DNA of 64,000 nt from Planctomycetota bacterium (GCA_016872675.1 VGZG01000011.1:1-64000); one strand, 5' to 3'; shown: positions 29,201-38,312, numbered from the stretch's first letter. Notes: generated from the letters alone by a model not told the origin. Translations and numbers: made by a program.

Positions 29201-29578
29201 GCCGACGCTCGCCGAGTTGCGTGGATTGCCTTCGCCGGACCCGACCCAGACGACATCCGGGCTGCGCGGGTCGATGGCGAGCGCGCCGATCGACGCGCAA
29301 TCCTGCTCGTCGAACACCGGCGTGAAGCGCACGCCGCCGTCGGTCGACTTCCACACGCCGCCACTGGCGGCGCCGGTCCAGACGATCGTCGGATCGCCGG
29401 GCACGCCGACGACGGCGCCGATGCGGCCGCCGCAGACGGCGGGGCCGATGGCGCGCGCCTTGAGGTCGGACAGCAGCGACAGGTCGACCGTTGGCGTCGG
29501 CGCCGTGGTGGGAGCGGGAGCCTGCGTCGTCGCCGCGGCGGCGAGCGCGATCGTGGCCAGGAGGAAGCGTGCGGTCAT
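26288..29578 (-). CDS. Exported BNR/VPS10-type beta-propeller (glycosidase-like) protein
   Basis: 1096 aa; signal peptide; many BNR-type units (VWKSTDGGVRFTPVF, VYRTRDGGRTWQKLGL, LFRTLDGGATWTKLG, VHVSKDGGANWTSVE); a K/A/E/P-rich linker near the C-terminus. Confidence 0.88.
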   Translation of the reverse strand: MTARFLLATIALAAAATTQAPAPTTAPTPTVDLSLLSDLKARAIGPAVCGGRIGAVVGVPGDPTIVWTGAASGGVWKSTDGGVRFTPVFDEQDCASIGALAIDPRSPDVVWVGSGEGNPRNSASVGRGVYRTRDGGRTWQKLGLEKTERIHRILLHPTQPDTAWVAAFGTSWGENEERGVFKTTDAGATWTKVLYVDPRTGCGDLVLDPRNPDKLFAAMWEHRRWPWLFKSGGPGSGLFRTLDGGATWTKLGEDDGLPGGELGRIGLAIAPSDPRVVYALTEAQKNVLLRSDDGGFKFRVVNDKEDVAPRPFYFCDVRVDPADKNRLYSLHTTVDVSNDGGRTFEGLAGWDAAHPDHHALWIDPTDPMRLILGNDGGVSISQDRGGSWRFCGNLPLAQFYHVAFDLDRPYHVYGGLQDNGSWRGPATVWEHGGIRNAHWQEVCFGDGFATVPDPQDSRQGYAMSQGGSLVRFDLRTGSQKSIRPPAPDDVELRFHWNAAIALDPSAPGTLFYGSQFVHKSVDRGESWQIVSPDLTSNDPEKQKQHESGGLTRDVTAAENHCTILTIAPSPVQQGVLWVGTDDGRVHVSKDGGANWTSVEANVPGLPKHTWCPHIEAGKHDAGTAYAVFDGHRTADWTPYVYVTRDFGASWTSLATPAIDGYCLVIEEDPVQKQLLWLGTEFGLYVSFDGGAAWQKWTHGVPTCSAMAIATHPREHDLIVATHGRSIFVLDDVSPLRQLAATMAQKPKLHVFPVTPAIAHEVAQSSGERFPGHGEFRGTSRDRGVFLHVFADAPELKHADKKQQKAREAAQKAKDAPAEAKPTDAKTDEKPAEKPADAAPKPPEEPKDKATIEVWDAAGQKVRAWREDLRLGLNRVVWRFQRDGGPGPSRELLDEPEFAPAGREVLPGEYLVTVRFQGEQRDVKVTVEDDPRVAIAAADRAAKDALRQRREDLKTELHRATQRLARGKKDLEVVEKRLAVEPKTKPGATDPHKALRDALETVKKAATALDEQLWGKKPVQGINRDDEGLIAKAQELMRVTGTADAPNATEIALMGRAAGKVPAVAAAVDAFLAGPMAEFRKAVDASGLQLLTPAAAK

Positions 29579-29883
29579 CGTCGTGCCAGCCTACGCGGCG
29601 GGCCGTCGTCCAGCACGCCGCGAGCGGGCGCGTCGATCACTTGTCGTTGGTGGCGCGCAAGCGCGCAATCACGTCGCGGACGGCGCCGGCGCCAACCGCG
29701 CCAGCAGCGCGCCGCTCGCCAGCCACGCCGGCCCAACGCGAAATGCGTGAGATTCGCGATGGCTTTGGCGTGACGGTTGGCATCAACGGCGCAAGTATCG
29801 GTTGCGCGTCGTGCGCGCGCAACACGCGGGCCGCGCGCGTTCTTTGTTGCGATACGACGCGCGTTCGCGCACTCTAATGTCTA

Positions 29884-30420
29884 GTGCTGCATCGCTTCGA
29901 GATCACGTTGGCAGACGTCGACCGCGGCGTGTACGCGGATCTCGATCTTCGTGTTGCGCGCCATCCGTCGGAGGACGAGCAGTACTTGCTGACGCGCGTG
30001 CTCGCGTGCGCGCTCGAGCACAAGGCGGGGCTGGCGTTCAGCAAGGGTTTGGCGGAGGCTGACGAGCCGGCGCTGTGGGTCAAGACGCCGGATGGCCGTG
30101 TCCTCGAGTGGGTCGAGGTCGGCGCGCCGGCGCCCGATCGTCTGCACCGCGCCGCCAAGCTCGCCGAACGCGTCGTCGTGTGGTGCCATCGTCGGCCCGA
30201 TCTGCTGCAGCAGAAGTGCGCCAAGGCGAAGGTGCACAAGGCCGACTCGATCACTGTCGTCAAGGTGCCGACCGAGCTGCTCGAAGCGCTACAGCGTCGG
30301 CTCGACCGCAACAACAAATGGGATGTCTCGCGTTGCGAGGGTCGCGTAACGGTCGTCGTCGGCGGTGAGGCCATCGACGCGGCGATCGACAGCATGCCAC
30401 TGGCCCCCGCCCCGGAGTGA
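29884..30420 (+). CDS. YaeQ family protein
   Basis: GTG start; LHRFEITLADVDRGVYADLDLRVARHPSEDEQYLLTRVLACALEHKAGLAFSKGLAEADEPALWVKTPDGRVLEWVEVGAPAPDRLHRAAK. Confidence 0.88.
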   Translation: MLHRFEITLADVDRGVYADLDLRVARHPSEDEQYLLTRVLACALEHKAGLAFSKGLAEADEPALWVKTPDGRVLEWVEVGAPAPDRLHRAAKLAERVVVWCHRRPDLLQQKCAKAKVHKADSITVVKVPTELLEALQRRLDRNNKWDVSRCEGRVTVVVGGEAIDAAIDSMPLAPAPE

Positions 30421-30421
30421 G

Positions 30422-33400
30422 ATGACGCGGCTCGTCGACCTCTTCGCAGCGAGCGTCGCGCGCCACAGCGGGCAGCCCGCCGTCGACGCGCCGCCGGGGG
30501 CGGATCGATCGGAGCGCGTCGTCGTCACCTACGCGCAGCTCGCGACGATGGCGGCGCAGATCGCCGCCGCGGTCGTGCCGCACGTGCGCCAAGAAGCGCT
30601 CGTCGTCGTGCTGCTCGGCCGCGCGAGCCCGTGGCTGTACGCGACGTGGCTCGGCGTGATGCAGGCCGGGGCCGGCTACGTCTGCGTCGACCCGACTTCC
30701 CCCGACGCGCAGCTCGCGCACATCGCCGCCGACGCCAAGGCCGTCGCGGTGGTCACCGACACGGCCGGAGCGGCCCGCGTCGCCGCGCTTGGCCTGCCGG
30801 TCGTGCAACTGCCGCTCGCCGCGGACGCGCCTTCGGCGGCGCCGAGCCCAGCGTGGGCCGACGAACGCAGCCTCGCGTACGTGATCTACACGTCGGGCAC
30901 GACCGGCAAGCCCAAGGGCGTGTTGATCGAGCACCGCGGCGCCGTCAACCTGATCACGCAGGGCGTGCAGCGCTTCGCCATCGGCCCGGGTGATCGCTGC
31001 GCGCAGGGCAGTTCGCCGGCGTACGACTCGTCGGTCGAGGAAGCGTGGCTCGCATTCGCGTCCGGCGCGACGCTTGTGCTGCTCGACGACGAGACGGTTC
31101 GCATGGGACCAGACCTCGTCACGTGGCTACGCCGCGAGCGCATCAGCGTGTTTTGCCCGCCGCCAACGCTGCTGCGCGCGATGGGCGTGCGTTCGCCGCG
31201 CGCCGAACTCCCAGACCTGCGCCTCTGCTATGTCGGCGGCGAAGCGCTGCCGCAGGATCTTGCCGACCTGTGGGGTGCGGAACTGTGGTTGGAGAACGGC
31301 TACGGCCCGACCGAGTGCACGGTGACGGTGACGCGCTGCCGCGTGCAAGCCGGCCGGCCGGTGACCATCGGCGTGCCGGTGCCGCCGCACGTCGGTTGGC
31401 TGCTCAGCGAGGACCTGCAGCCGGTGCGCGACGGCGAGACTGGCGAGTTGTGCATCGCGGGGCCTGGGCTCGCGCGGGGTTACCTCGGCTTGCCGACGTT
31501 GACCGAACAGCGCTTCCCGACGCTGCCCGGCATCGGCCGCGTCTACCGAACCGGCGACTTCGTTACGCGCGGCGCCGATGGCGAACTCAGCTACCACGGC
31601 CGCATCGACGCGCAGGTCAAGGTGCGCGGCTACCGCATCGAACTCGAAGCGGTCGAGGCCGTGCTGGCCAAGTGTGAAGGCGTGCGTGAAGTCGCGTGCT
31701 GCGCGCAGGAGGAAGGCGGCGAGAAGGTGCTCGCGGCGCATCTCGTCGCCGCTCATCCAGCGCACTTGCCCGACGTCGACGCGATGGCTGCGGCGGTTCG
31801 CGCCGTGTTGCCGGACTACATGACGCCGCGCCGTTTCGGCTTCATCGCCGAGTTGCCGCGCACGCTCGGCGGCAAGATTGACCGCAAGCGGCTGCCGCGC
31901 ATCGCGCCGCCGGCCAGCGTCGTGGTCGGCGAGGTATGGCAGCCGGCGACGTCGTCCGAGCGATTGTTGCGCGACGAGTTCGCGGCGACGCTGCACGTCG
32001 AGCCGGCGATCGTCGGCGCCGATAGCGACTTCTTCGCGCTCGGCGGCAACTCGCTGCGCGCCGCGCTGCTGGTCTCGCGCCTGCGCCGGCAACCGGGTGG
32101 CGAGGCGACGGCGGTTCGCGATGTCTATCTGTACCGCACGCCGATGGCGCTGGCCCGGCGCCTACAGGCCGCGGCCGCCGACGATGGCCACGAAGCGGCC
32201 GACGCGACGTTGCCGCCGCTGCTGCCGACGCCGTGGGTCGCCACGGCCGTGCAGGCGGCTGTCGTCGCGCTGCTGATCGCGGCCGCATCGGGTCTCGCGT
32301 GGTTCGCCGGCTTCGTCGTTCTGCCGTGGCTAGTCGCGCAGTTCTCACTGCTGCAGCTGCTGTTCATCGGCCCGTGGCTCGGCGCGCTCGGCTTCGGCGC
32401 CTACGCCGTCGTCACGCTGGCCGTCGCGATTGGCGCCAAGGCGCTGCTGATCGGCCGGTACCGGCCGCAGCGCGTGCCGGCGTGGAGCAGCTTCCATGTG
32501 CGCCACTGGATCGTCGTGCGGCTGGTGCGCCTCGTGCCGTGGAACCTGCTGGACGGCACCGAGGCCAAGGTCGTGGCTCTGCGCGCGCTCGGGGCGAAGA
32601 TCGGCAAGCGTGTGCATCTGCACCGCGGCGTCGACATGCTGTCGGGCGGCTGGGACCTGATCGAGATCGGCGACGACGCTGCGCTGATGCGCGAGGTCGA
32701 ACTCGGCGCTTGCCAACTCGACAACGGCCACCTCGTCGTCGGCCCGGTGCGCATCGGCGCTGGCGCGACGCTGAGTACGCGCGCGGGCATCGGTCCCGGC
32801 GGTTCGCTCGGCGCCGGCAGCGTGCTCGGACCGCTGGCGTATGTGTCGCCGGGCGTTGCCGTGCCGGCCGGCGAGTTGTGGCAGGGCGTGCCTGCGCAGC
32901 GCGTCGGCCAGGCGCCGGCGCCGGCCGCCATCGATGTGCCGAGCGCGTCGCTGTCGCCGTGGCTGTACGTGTCGCTGCGGCTGTTCGGCCGGTTGTTCTC
33001 GGCGCCGATTTTGGCACTGCCGTTCACCGGCCTCGTCTACGGCGGCGCGCTGCTGCTTGGCGTCGATGCGGCGGCGTTGAGCAAGTGGCTGTGTGCCGAC
33101 GGCCCATCCTCGCGGCCGGATTGGATGTGGCTGACGGTGCTGCTCGCGCTCGTCGGCGCGCCGGTCGCGCTGGTCGCGCAAGCGTTGGCGCTGCGCTGGT
33201 CGTCGCCGATCCCGGCTGGCACGCACGGCCGCTGGACGTGGCTGCACCTGCAGGCGCAGGTGCGCATAGACGCCGTCGAGTCCGCAGGGCAGTGGCTCGC
33301 GGGTGCGTTGTTCTGGCCGATGTGGCTGCGTCTCGCCGGCATGAAGATCGGCCGCGACACCGAGATCAGCACGATCGTCGACGTGCTGCCCGAACACGTG

Positions 33401-34390
33401 CGGCTCGGCGGCGGCGCGTTCCTGGCCGACGGCATCTACCTCGGCGTGCCGCGCCAGCACGGCGGCGCGGTGACCGTCGCGCCGACCGCGCTCGGCGACC
33501 GCAACTTCGTCGGCAACCATGTGGTGATCGACGCCGGCCAGCGGCTGCCCGACGACGTTGTGATCGGTGTGTGCACGGTCGCCGACGACCGGCGCATGGC
33601 GGCGGGCACCGGCTGGTTCGGCCAGCCGGCGTTTGCGCTGCCCAAGCGCGAGGTGGCGACCGCCGACCACCGCATGACGCACCGGCCGGACCTGCTGCGC
33701 CGCGCCAACCGCATGTTCTGGGAGTGCGCGCGCTTCGTGCTGCCAGCGCTGCCGGTGTGGCTCGGTCTGCGCTGGTTCGACGTCGTTGCCGCCGCCGGCG
33801 AAACCGCGTCGGCGCAGTTCGTCGTCGCGTGCCTCGCGGCGGGCGGCTACGCGCTCGTGCTCGCCGCCGTGGTGATCGCCGCGAAGTGGCTGCTGCTCGG
33901 CAAGGTCAAGCCGGCGCAGCACGCGCTGTGGTCGTGCTGGGCCAACCGCTGGGACTTCCACTACGTCGTGTGGGAGCGCTACAGCCGCGGCTTCCTGCAG
34001 CTGCTCGAAGGCACGCTGCTGCTGCCGTGGTTCTTGCGCGCGCTCGGCATGAAGATCGGCCGCCGGGTCGTGCTCGGCGACGGCTTCGCGCAGGTCGTCG
34101 ACCCCGACATGCTGCGCATCGATGACGGCGCGACCGTGCACGCGATGTTCCAGGCGCACAGCTTCGAGGACCGCGTGCTCAAGATGGGGCCGGTACGCAT
34201 CGGCGCGCACGCCACCGTCGGTCGCGGCACCGTCGTGCTGTACGGCGCCGACGTCGGCGACGGCGCGCACGTGCTGCCGCACAGCGTGGTGATGAAGCAG
34301 GAGACGCTGCTGCCGCGCCGCGGCTACGCCGGCGCGCCGACGGTCGAGGTCGAGCGCCGCCACGAGCCGCTGCGCAGCACGCCGGCGTAG
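30422..34390 (+). CDS. Pls/PosA-type non-ribosomal peptide synthetase (A-PCP-transmembrane-3x hexapeptide domains)
   Basis: 1322 aa. A-domain: AYVIYTSGTTGKPKGVLIEHRG, YGPTECTVT, YRTGDFVTRGADGELSYHGRIDAQVKVRGYRIELEAVE, LPRTLGGKIDRKRLP. PCP: DSDFFALGGNSLRAALL. Then TM segments and three left-handed beta-helix-like blocks (LGAKIGKRVHLHRG; LAGMKIGRDTEIST; LGMKIGRRVVLGDG). Confidence 0.92.
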   Translation: MTRLVDLFAASVARHSGQPAVDAPPGADRSERVVVTYAQLATMAAQIAAAVVPHVRQEALVVVLLGRASPWLYATWLGVMQAGAGYVCVDPTSPDAQLAHIAADAKAVAVVTDTAGAARVAALGLPVVQLPLAADAPSAAPSPAWADERSLAYVIYTSGTTGKPKGVLIEHRGAVNLITQGVQRFAIGPGDRCAQGSSPAYDSSVEEAWLAFASGATLVLLDDETVRMGPDLVTWLRRERISVFCPPPTLLRAMGVRSPRAELPDLRLCYVGGEALPQDLADLWGAELWLENGYGPTECTVTVTRCRVQAGRPVTIGVPVPPHVGWLLSEDLQPVRDGETGELCIAGPGLARGYLGLPTLTEQRFPTLPGIGRVYRTGDFVTRGADGELSYHGRIDAQVKVRGYRIELEAVEAVLAKCEGVREVACCAQEEGGEKVLAAHLVAAHPAHLPDVDAMAAAVRAVLPDYMTPRRFGFIAELPRTLGGKIDRKRLPRIAPPASVVVGEVWQPATSSERLLRDEFAATLHVEPAIVGADSDFFALGGNSLRAALLVSRLRRQPGGEATAVRDVYLYRTPMALARRLQAAAADDGHEAADATLPPLLPTPWVATAVQAAVVALLIAAASGLAWFAGFVVLPWLVAQFSLLQLLFIGPWLGALGFGAYAVVTLAVAIGAKALLIGRYRPQRVPAWSSFHVRHWIVVRLVRLVPWNLLDGTEAKVVALRALGAKIGKRVHLHRGVDMLSGGWDLIEIGDDAALMREVELGACQLDNGHLVVGPVRIGAGATLSTRAGIGPGGSLGAGSVLGPLAYVSPGVAVPAGELWQGVPAQRVGQAPAPAAIDVPSASLSPWLYVSLRLFGRLFSAPILALPFTGLVYGGALLLGVDAAALSKWLCADGPSSRPDWMWLTVLLALVGAPVALVAQALALRWSSPIPAGTHGRWTWLHLQAQVRIDAVESAGQWLAGALFWPMWLRLAGMKIGRDTEISTIVDVLPEHVRLGGGAFLADGIYLGVPRQHGGAVTVAPTALGDRNFVGNHVVIDAGQRLPDDVVIGVCTVADDRRMAAGTGWFGQPAFALPKREVATADHRMTHRPDLLRRANRMFWECARFVLPALPVWLGLRWFDVVAAAGETASAQFVVACLAAGGYALVLAAVVIAAKWLLLGKVKPAQHALWSCWANRWDFHYVVWERYSRGFLQLLEGTLLLPWFLRALGMKIGRRVVLGDGFAQVVDPDMLRIDDGATVHAMFQAHSFEDRVLKMGPVRIGAHATVGRGTVVLYGADVGDGAHVLPHSVVMKQETLLPRRGYAGAPTVEVERRHEPLRSTPA

Positions 34391-34420
34391 CCGGTAGCGA
34401 TCGCTCGCGCCCCGCGGACG

Positions 34421-35794
34421 CTACTGGAACGTCTGGCCGACGTTCTTCTGGCCGGGCGTCGCGCCGGCGGGTGCGTTCCAGGTGAACGCATTGCCGTGGT
34501 TGCCGGCCCCGGTCAGCTGCAGCGACTGGCCGACCGGCGTGGTCGACGGCTCGCTGACCGACAGCTGCGTCGCCTGCTGGCCGGCGATCGCGCCGCCGAC
34601 GCCGGTCACCGCGCCTTCGTAGGCGATGAAGTGCACGACGGCGCCGTCGGCGCTGACCACTGCGATGGCGTCGGGTCCGTCCTGCAGGCCGGCGAACGGG
34701 AATGACAGCGTGCCGTAGCCGTTCTGCTGGTCGGGGAACGCGCCGGCGAGCTTCTGCCGCGCGTACACCGTGCCGTTGGCGCCGTCGATGGCGAGCAGCA
34801 TCCAGCCGTTGAGGCGCATGCCGGCGGGGCCGGCGAGCTCGACGAACTCATTCACGTCGACGCCCGTGTTGTCGTAGTGCAGCTCGTTGACCCAGACTTC
34901 GGGGTTGCGCACGCGGACGCACTGGTTGAGGTAAAGGCAGAGCGCCCAGTCGGGGTTGTCGATGAACGGGTTGCGGTTGCCCTGCGCGGCGAACACTGCG
35001 TTGTTGCGCTGGATCTCCTTCTGGTCGACCGGGTCTTCCTGGTGCCACTGCAGGAGCACGCTGAGCTTGCCCATGTAGGCGACCGACAGGTTGTTGCCCG
35101 TCGTGCTGTTCTGCACCAGCGTCAGGTCGTCGGTCAGGCGCAGGTCGGGCTCGCTGGCGCCGGTGCCGCCGTGCGTACCGCCTTCGTAGCGCAGGTCCAT
35201 GTAGAACAGCGCGCGGGCGACGTCGCCCTTGCGGCCGTTCCACGTCTGCCAGCCGCCGATCGGCGACAGGTTGATGTCGCTCCAGTTGCTGTTGCCGGGG
35301 AACGCGCCGGTGCCGCCGCCCTGGCCGCCGGTCAGCGTCGTCGCGAACTCGGTCCACGACGCGCTCGCGATCAGGTACGGGCTGTTGTCGCGGGCCGCGT
35401 TGTAGGCGATGTCGCAGAGGAACAGGTGGTGGCAGTCCGTGTACGGGTAGTTGGTCGCGCCATCGACCGGGAAGCCGTAGCTGTTCGGCCAGCTGTGCTC
35501 GCGGTTGTAGAACGTGTTGCCGCCGCCCTGCTTCTGGTAGAGCGCGTTCTTGTAGAGGTCGAGGATCTGGGTCGTGCTGCCCGGCGCCTGGTCGGCGAGC
35601 TCGAGAACGTCCCACGTGTCGGTCGACGACGCTGTGTAGGGGATGCGCGTGTGGTCGTCGATGACCGCGTGCAGCGTCGCGCGCAGTTGCGCCGCCGACG
35701 TGCCGACTACGCTGGCGTAGTACGCCGGCGGCGCCTGCGCGGCGCCGGCGGTGGTCAGCGCGGCGGCCGCGAGCAGGTGCGGAACGGTACGCAT
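34421..35794 (-). CDS. Exported Endonuclease I family nuclease with C-terminal extension
   Basis: Signal peptide; YNREHSWPNSYGFPVDGATNYPYTDCHHLFLCDIAYNAARDNSPY, NGRKGDVARALFYMDLRYEG; C-terminal lamin-tail-like region VWVNELHYDNTGVDVNEFVELAGPAGMRLNGWMLLAIDG. Confidence 0.9.
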   Translation of the reverse strand: MRTVPHLLAAAALTTAGAAQAPPAYYASVVGTSAAQLRATLHAVIDDHTRIPYTASSTDTWDVLELADQAPGSTTQILDLYKNALYQKQGGGNTFYNREHSWPNSYGFPVDGATNYPYTDCHHLFLCDIAYNAARDNSPYLIASASWTEFATTLTGGQGGGTGAFPGNSNWSDINLSPIGGWQTWNGRKGDVARALFYMDLRYEGGTHGGTGASEPDLRLTDDLTLVQNSTTGNNLSVAYMGKLSVLLQWHQEDPVDQKEIQRNNAVFAAQGNRNPFIDNPDWALCLYLNQCVRVRNPEVWVNELHYDNTGVDVNEFVELAGPAGMRLNGWMLLAIDGANGTVYARQKLAGAFPDQQNGYGTLSFPFAGLQDGPDAIAVVSADGAVVHFIAYEGAVTGVGGAIAGQQATQLSVSEPSTTPVGQSLQLTGAGNHGNAFTWNAPAGATPGQKNVGQTFQ

Positions 35795-35952
35795 CGGCGC
35801 CGAAGCATACCGCGCGCCGGCGACCGGGGACGAGCGGGCGATTGCCGCGGCGCGCCCGCCGCAAACACCGCGGGCCGCCGACGTCCAAAGACGCCGGCGG
35901 CCCGCAGCGTCCAGCCGCCGCGCGAGGCGCAGCGGCTGGCGGTCGACCTCGA

Positions 35953-37677
35953 TCAGAAGTTGCCGAGGGTGAAGTCGACGCCGTTCGACACGAGCATGCC
36001 GAAGGCGTTGACCGTCGGGTCGAGCCAGATCGACTGGCTGAAGACCGACAGGCCGGCGAAGGCCGGGTTGTTCGGCAGCGGGAACGCGATCGACATCGAG
36101 ACGCCCGGCAGGCCGAGGTTCGAGATCAGGTTGCCGACGCCAGTGCTGATGTCGACCAGGGCCGAGCAGCCTGGGGCGCCGATCAGGCCGAGATCCAGGC
36201 CCGGAGCCGCGATCTGGCCGGTTGTGACGAAGCAGATGCCGAGGCTGGAGCCCGTCTCACGCGAGGTGACGAGGTTGACCGTCGTGCCGATCAGCGGATT
36301 GCTCGACGACACGAGATTGAGCGGGAACACCTCAGGGAAGCTGAGCAGTTGGCTGGTCAGCGTGTTGATGTTGAACAGGCCGGTCGCCGGCGAGTTGCCG
36401 CCCGGCGAGAAGCCGATGATGTGGTCCGAGCCCTGCAGGAAGCCCGTCTGGCCGAACGACTCGATCGTCTGCCAGACGATGTTCACTTCGCCGGTGACGA
36501 GGTTGAACTGGAACTGCAGCGTGCTCGGGTTGGCCTGCGTCGTCGGGTAGCTCTCGACGCCGTCCCACGTGATGTAGGCGACGCCGCCGACTTCCTCGAA
36601 CTTGACCTGGCCGCTGCCGGCCTCGGTCGGGTTGTAGTCGTGCCACGACCACCACGCCGTCTCCGTCGCCGACAGCATCGCCGGGATCTCCGGGACATAG
36701 TTCGGGCCGCCCGGCAGCGTGTTGTTGGTCGCGACCGAGACGTAGCCGTTGGCGTGAACGAACAGGTTGTTCGTCGTGCCGCCCGCGTAGTTGAACGGGA
36801 CCGTCAGCGCGACCGTGACTTCGTTGTCGTCGGTCAGCGCCAGCGCGGTGGCCGTCGCGCTCGGCGCGACGTAGCCGGCGGCGGTGCCCGGCAGCATCAG
36901 GTAGCTGGGGCCGGTCGGCAGGAACTTGAGCGACTTGCCGGTCAGCGCGAGGCTGGCCGCAGCGGCGGCGCCGCCCGGAGCGTTGTCGGTCCACTCCTGG
37001 TAGGCCGAGCCGTTGACCGTGTAGCAGCCTTCACCATACGTGGCCGTCTCGGCGCAGGCGTGCGGGGCCGTGCCGTTGGCGTAGATGATCTGGCCGCGCC
37101 AGCCCCACGAGGTGTAGCCGGTGGTGCCGCCGATTGCCCCCTGCGGCGCCCCCCACGGCGTGTACTGCATCGAACCGCCGGAGACCGAGATCTCGGCGTT
37201 GGTGAACGTCTGCGGCGTCGTCGCGACGAGCAGCGGGGTCACGCCGACGTAGCGGAGCAGGACGCCGCGCGAGCCCGGGCTGAGCACGAGGCCGGCGCCG
37301 GCGGGCGTCTGCTGGCAGGTCAGCGCCGACAGCGTGACCAGCGAGCCGGTCGTGCCCTTGCCGAAGATGCGGCCCGAGCTCTGCAGGGTCCAGTTGGCCG
37401 AGTTGGTCTCGCTGCCGACGTACGTCGTGATGCCGGGGTTGGTCAGCCAGACCTCGAACGTGCCCTGCTGGCCGAGCGGCGAGAGCAGGGGCGTGTTGAT
37501 GGCCTGCAGCGTGACCTGCGAGGTCACCGTCAGGTCGAACATGTGGCTGTGGATCGCCGGCGGGGCGTTCCAGCCGTAGTAGCCGACCGGAGCAACGGGA
37601 TAGACATTCAGTGGCGATTGCGCGCTAAGTAGAGCGCCACAGGCGAATGCGGCGACCGAAACGAGGTTCAGGTTCAT
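35953..37677 (-). CDS. Large exported protein of unknown function (planctomycete-type)
   Basis: Start MNLNLVSVAAFACGALLSAQ at CAT 37675-37677; about 575 aa, Gly/Thr/Asn-rich; C-terminus shares a possible domain with two other window proteins (see findings). Confidence 0.75.
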   Translation of the reverse strand: MNLNLVSVAAFACGALLSAQSPLNVYPVAPVGYYGWNAPPAIHSHMFDLTVTSQVTLQAINTPLLSPLGQQGTFEVWLTNPGITTYVGSETNSANWTLQSSGRIFGKGTTGSLVTLSALTCQQTPAGAGLVLSPGSRGVLLRYVGVTPLLVATTPQTFTNAEISVSGGSMQYTPWGAPQGAIGGTTGYTSWGWRGQIIYANGTAPHACAETATYGEGCYTVNGSAYQEWTDNAPGGAAAAASLALTGKSLKFLPTGPSYLMLPGTAAGYVAPSATATALALTDDNEVTVALTVPFNYAGGTTNNLFVHANGYVSVATNNTLPGGPNYVPEIPAMLSATETAWWSWHDYNPTEAGSGQVKFEEVGGVAYITWDGVESYPTTQANPSTLQFQFNLVTGEVNIVWQTIESFGQTGFLQGSDHIIGFSPGGNSPATGLFNINTLTSQLLSFPEVFPLNLVSSSNPLIGTTVNLVTSRETGSSLGICFVTTGQIAAPGLDLGLIGAPGCSALVDISTGVGNLISNLGLPGVSMSIAFPLPNNPAFAGLSVFSQSIWLDPTVNAFGMLVSNGVDFTLGNF

Positions 37678-37907
37678 GAGTTCTGCAGGGGGTTGGGACG
37701 GGGGCAACGCGGAGAGGTTTGGTGCAAACGAATGGCCAAACGTAGCTCAGATGCGCGGCTCGTCCACCCCCACTTTGAACCAAGTTCTGCGGGTGGGACC
37801 GTCGCGGTGGCAAGGCGGACTCCGTTGTCGCCGGCGGCGGCGTCTTTGCGGCCACGCTGCGGCCGGCCGCATTGCGGCTCGCCGTCATTGTCCAGCGTGG
37901 TTGCGGC

Positions 37908-38312
37908 TCAGGCCCAGACGATCGTGATCGGCGCGTCGATGTCGGGGTGCAGGCTCTTATGCACCGGGCAGGCGTGCGCGGTCGCTTCGAGCAGCTTCTT
38001 CTGGTCGTCGGTGAACGTGCCCGGCACGTGCAGTTCGACCGGCAGGCGTGCGATGCGGCGGGGGCTCGCCTGCATGTGCTTCTCGACCTTGGCGCGCGCG
38101 TCCTTCAGCACGATGCCGTGCCGGCGCGCGACGATGCCCATCGTCGTCAGGATGCAGGTCGCCAGCGCGGTGGCGACGAGGTCGGTGGGGGAGAAGTACC
38201 GGCCGAGGCCTTCGTTGTCCTTCGGCGCGTCGGTGCTGAGTTGGGCCGAAGACGGGCCGTGGACGGCCGTGCAGCAGAGGTCGCCTTCGTAGCGAGCGGT
38301 GATCGTGACCAT
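37908..38312 (-). CDS. OsmC family protein
   Basis: MVTITARYEGDLCCTAVHGPSSAQLSTDAPKDNEGLGRYFSPTDLVATALATCILTTMGIVARRHGI; second Cys in ATAHACPVHKSL. Confidence 0.92.
   Translation of the reverse strand: MVTITARYEGDLCCTAVHGPSSAQLSTDAPKDNEGLGRYFSPTDLVATALATCILTTMGIVARRHGIVLKDARAKVEKHMQASPRRIARLPVELHVPGTFTDDQKKLLEATAHACPVHKSLHPDIDAPITIVWA

Noticed and set aside
32345-34363. 672-aa antisense ORF opposite the NRPS
   Set aside because: Shadow ORF rich in R/H/Q/A with no motif, opposite a full NRPS reading frame.
37741-37800. tRNA-like sequence (CGTAGCTCAGATG ... TTTGAACCAAGTTC)
   Set aside because: The D-arm-like GTAGCTCAG is present but no acceptor stem, anticodon stem or proper T-arm can be formed.
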